A stretch of DNA of 64,000 bases from a bacterium (GTDB lineage Bacteria; Cyanobacteriota; Vampirovibrionia; Obscuribacterales; Obscuribacteraceae), in assembly GCA_018062085.1 (NCBI GenBank), contig JAGOSY010000016.1, positions 1 to 64,000 of the forward strand. The letters are read 5' to 3'. Made by a program: the position numbers and the translations under genes. How positions within the stretch are numbered: the first letter of the stretch is position 1; each line of letters starts with the position of its first letter. The notes under the pieces are model-generated. The model saw only the letters and a list, made by a program, of their open reading frames with translations, did no database searches and was not told where the DNA came from. Shown here in pieces: positions 63,056-64,000 of the stretch.

Positions 63056-64000
63056 TTAGTTGGCGCTAATCTCCTTAGACTTCTTCATGTCAATGACAAA
63101 ACGATACTTAACGTCTTGCTTGAGTAAGCGCTCAAAGGCTTCGTTCACTTGCGACATTTCAATCATTTCAACTTCAGCAACGATATTATGCTTAGCGCAA
63201 AAATCGAGCATTTCTTGAGTCTCTTTGATACCACCAGTAGCCGAACCAGCAAAGTTCCGTCTCTTGGGTAGCAATGCAAATGCTTGCACTGACAATGGCT
63301 TCTCTGGCGCGCCAACGAGAGTGAGAGTACCATCTCGTTTTAGCAAAGCAAAGTAGGAATTGAGATCGTGGTCGGCTGAAACACAGTCAAGAATGAAATC
63401 AAAAGAAGTGGCATGTTGTGCCATTTCATCAACATTCTTCGAAAGGACAACTTCATCTGCCCCAAGTTTCTTCGCATCTTCCACTTTTGAAGGCGAAGTT
63501 GTGAAAAGCACCACATGAGCACCGAGTGCCTTGGCAAACTTTACTCCCAAGTGCCCGAGACCACCTAAACCAACGATACCGACCTTTTTACCTGGCCCAA
63601 CTTTCCAGTGCTTCAACGGTGAATAAGTAGTGATACCAGCACAAAGCAGCGGGGCTGCAGCAGCTAAGTCAAGGCCTTCGGGCATGCGTAAAACATATTT
63701 TTCACGCACGACAACACTATGAGAATATCCACCAAATGTGGTGCCGCCAATATGTTTGTCCTCGGCGTTGTAAGTGCCAACATTGCCTTCACAATAAACT
63801 TCTAAATCTTCATTGCAGTCGGGGCATTGACCACAAGAGTCTACGGTTGTGCCAACTGCTGCCAAATCGCCGACTTTGAATTTCTTTACGGCCGCTCCCA
63901 CTGCTGCAACTCTGCCCACCATTTCGTGACCCGGCACAACTGGATATTGAGTAATGCTCCATTCATTGCGGGCCATATGTAGATCAGAGTGACAGACCCC
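63056..64000 (-). CDS. Zinc-dependent alcohol dehydrogenase, YahK/cinnamyl-alcohol-dehydrogenase type (partial)
   Basis: The gene runs off the right edge; the visible frame begins GVCHSDLH, the catalytic-zinc Cys segment, about 40 residues after the usual start. It continues with GHEMVGRVAAVG, structural-zinc cysteines in DSCGQCPDCNEDLEVYC, LLCAGITTYSPLKHW and the nucleotide fold GIVGLGGLGHLGVKFAKALGA. Similarity to E. coli YahK runs to the end (CAKHNIVAEVEMI, VKYRFVIDM). Members reduce aldehydes to alcohols with NADP(H). It is convergent with the kinase gene, 17 bases apart. Confidence 0.92.
   Translation of the reverse strand, partial: GVCHSDLHMARNEWSITQYPVVPGHEMVGRVAAVGAAVKKFKVGDLAAVGTTVDSCGQCPDCNEDLEVYCEGNVGTYNAEDKHIGGTTFGGYSHSVVVREKYVLRMPEGLDLAAAAPLLCAGITTYSPLKHWKVGPGKKVGIVGLGGLGHLGVKFAKALGAHVVLFTTSPSKVEDAKKLGADEVVLSKNVDEMAQHATSFDFILDCVSADHDLNSYFALLKRDGTLTLVGAPEKPLSVQAFALLPKRRNFAGSATGGIKETQEMLDFCAKHNIVAEVEMIEMSQVNEAFERLLKQDVKYRFVIDMKKSKEISAN

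Overview
The window looks like the chromosome of a non-photosynthetic cyanobacterial relative of the Melainabacteria/Vampirovibrionota type, with Obscuribacter-like bacteria the best guess. This is inferred from gene content and style: moderate GC, many secreted TPR proteins, several PknB-type Ser/Thr kinases, cytochrome bd, and a Hyf-like membrane complex. No phylogeny was run. There is no phage, transposase, CRISPR array or integrase. The region reads as ordinary chromosome with lineage-specific secreted and signalling genes.

Layout. 1-2792 (minus strand): the 5' two-thirds of a 23S rRNA gene preceded by tRNA-Ala(TGC) and tRNA-Ile(GAT). The 16S gene expected upstream is absent; a kinase gene sits there instead. 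3171-7653: two tandem, paralogous kinase-TM-LRR receptor proteins, then tRNA-Ala(CGC). 7956-12607: secreted redoxin and two large polytopic membrane proteins (GT-C-like and YfhO-like). 12715-16585: FabV enoyl reductase and, divergently, cytochrome bd oxidase CydAB. 16709-24715: a small ORF, a DUF4253 protein, FabH, two membrane proteins, a soluble Ser/Thr kinase and an alpha/beta hydrolase. 24880-30868: secreted TPR proteins fused to peptidase-like domains (zincin, double retropepsin, degenerate MA-like), plus two hypotheticals. 31007-35452: a CorA-like protein, then a minus-strand SulP transporter-response regulator-histidine kinase operon. 35648-43142: a six-gene Hyf-like operon (B, C, E, F, G, fused HI). 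43262-50766: hypothetical, Sel1, DUF4139-like and FHA proteins. 50890-58588: DMT transporter, a second TPR-zincin, a PEP-synthase/rifampin-phosphotransferase-like enzyme, two anchored proteins and a TPR-matrixin. 58724-60528: a gene apparently broken by a frameshift and an amber codon. 60555-63038: a fourth kinase with a duplicated Cys module. 63056-64000: a partial zinc alcohol dehydrogenase.

How it fits together. Energy metabolism is represented by cytochrome bd (low-oxygen quinol oxidation) and a membrane complex built like a group 4 energy-converting hydrogenase. Both CxxC motifs that would hold the NiFe site are replaced in its large subunit, so it is probably an Ehr-type, hydrogenase-related ion pump and not a hydrogenase. 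A SulP anion carrier with its own two-component system is divergently placed next to it. The second theme is the cell surface: extracytoplasmic TPR-peptidase fusions of at least three catalytic types and receptor kinases with LRR ectodomains. Fatty-acid synthesis is represented by FabV and FabH.

Limits. All family calls come from reading motifs by eye. Starts were chosen from Shine-Dalgarno spacing and family alignment. Many initiation codons appear to be TTG or GTG.
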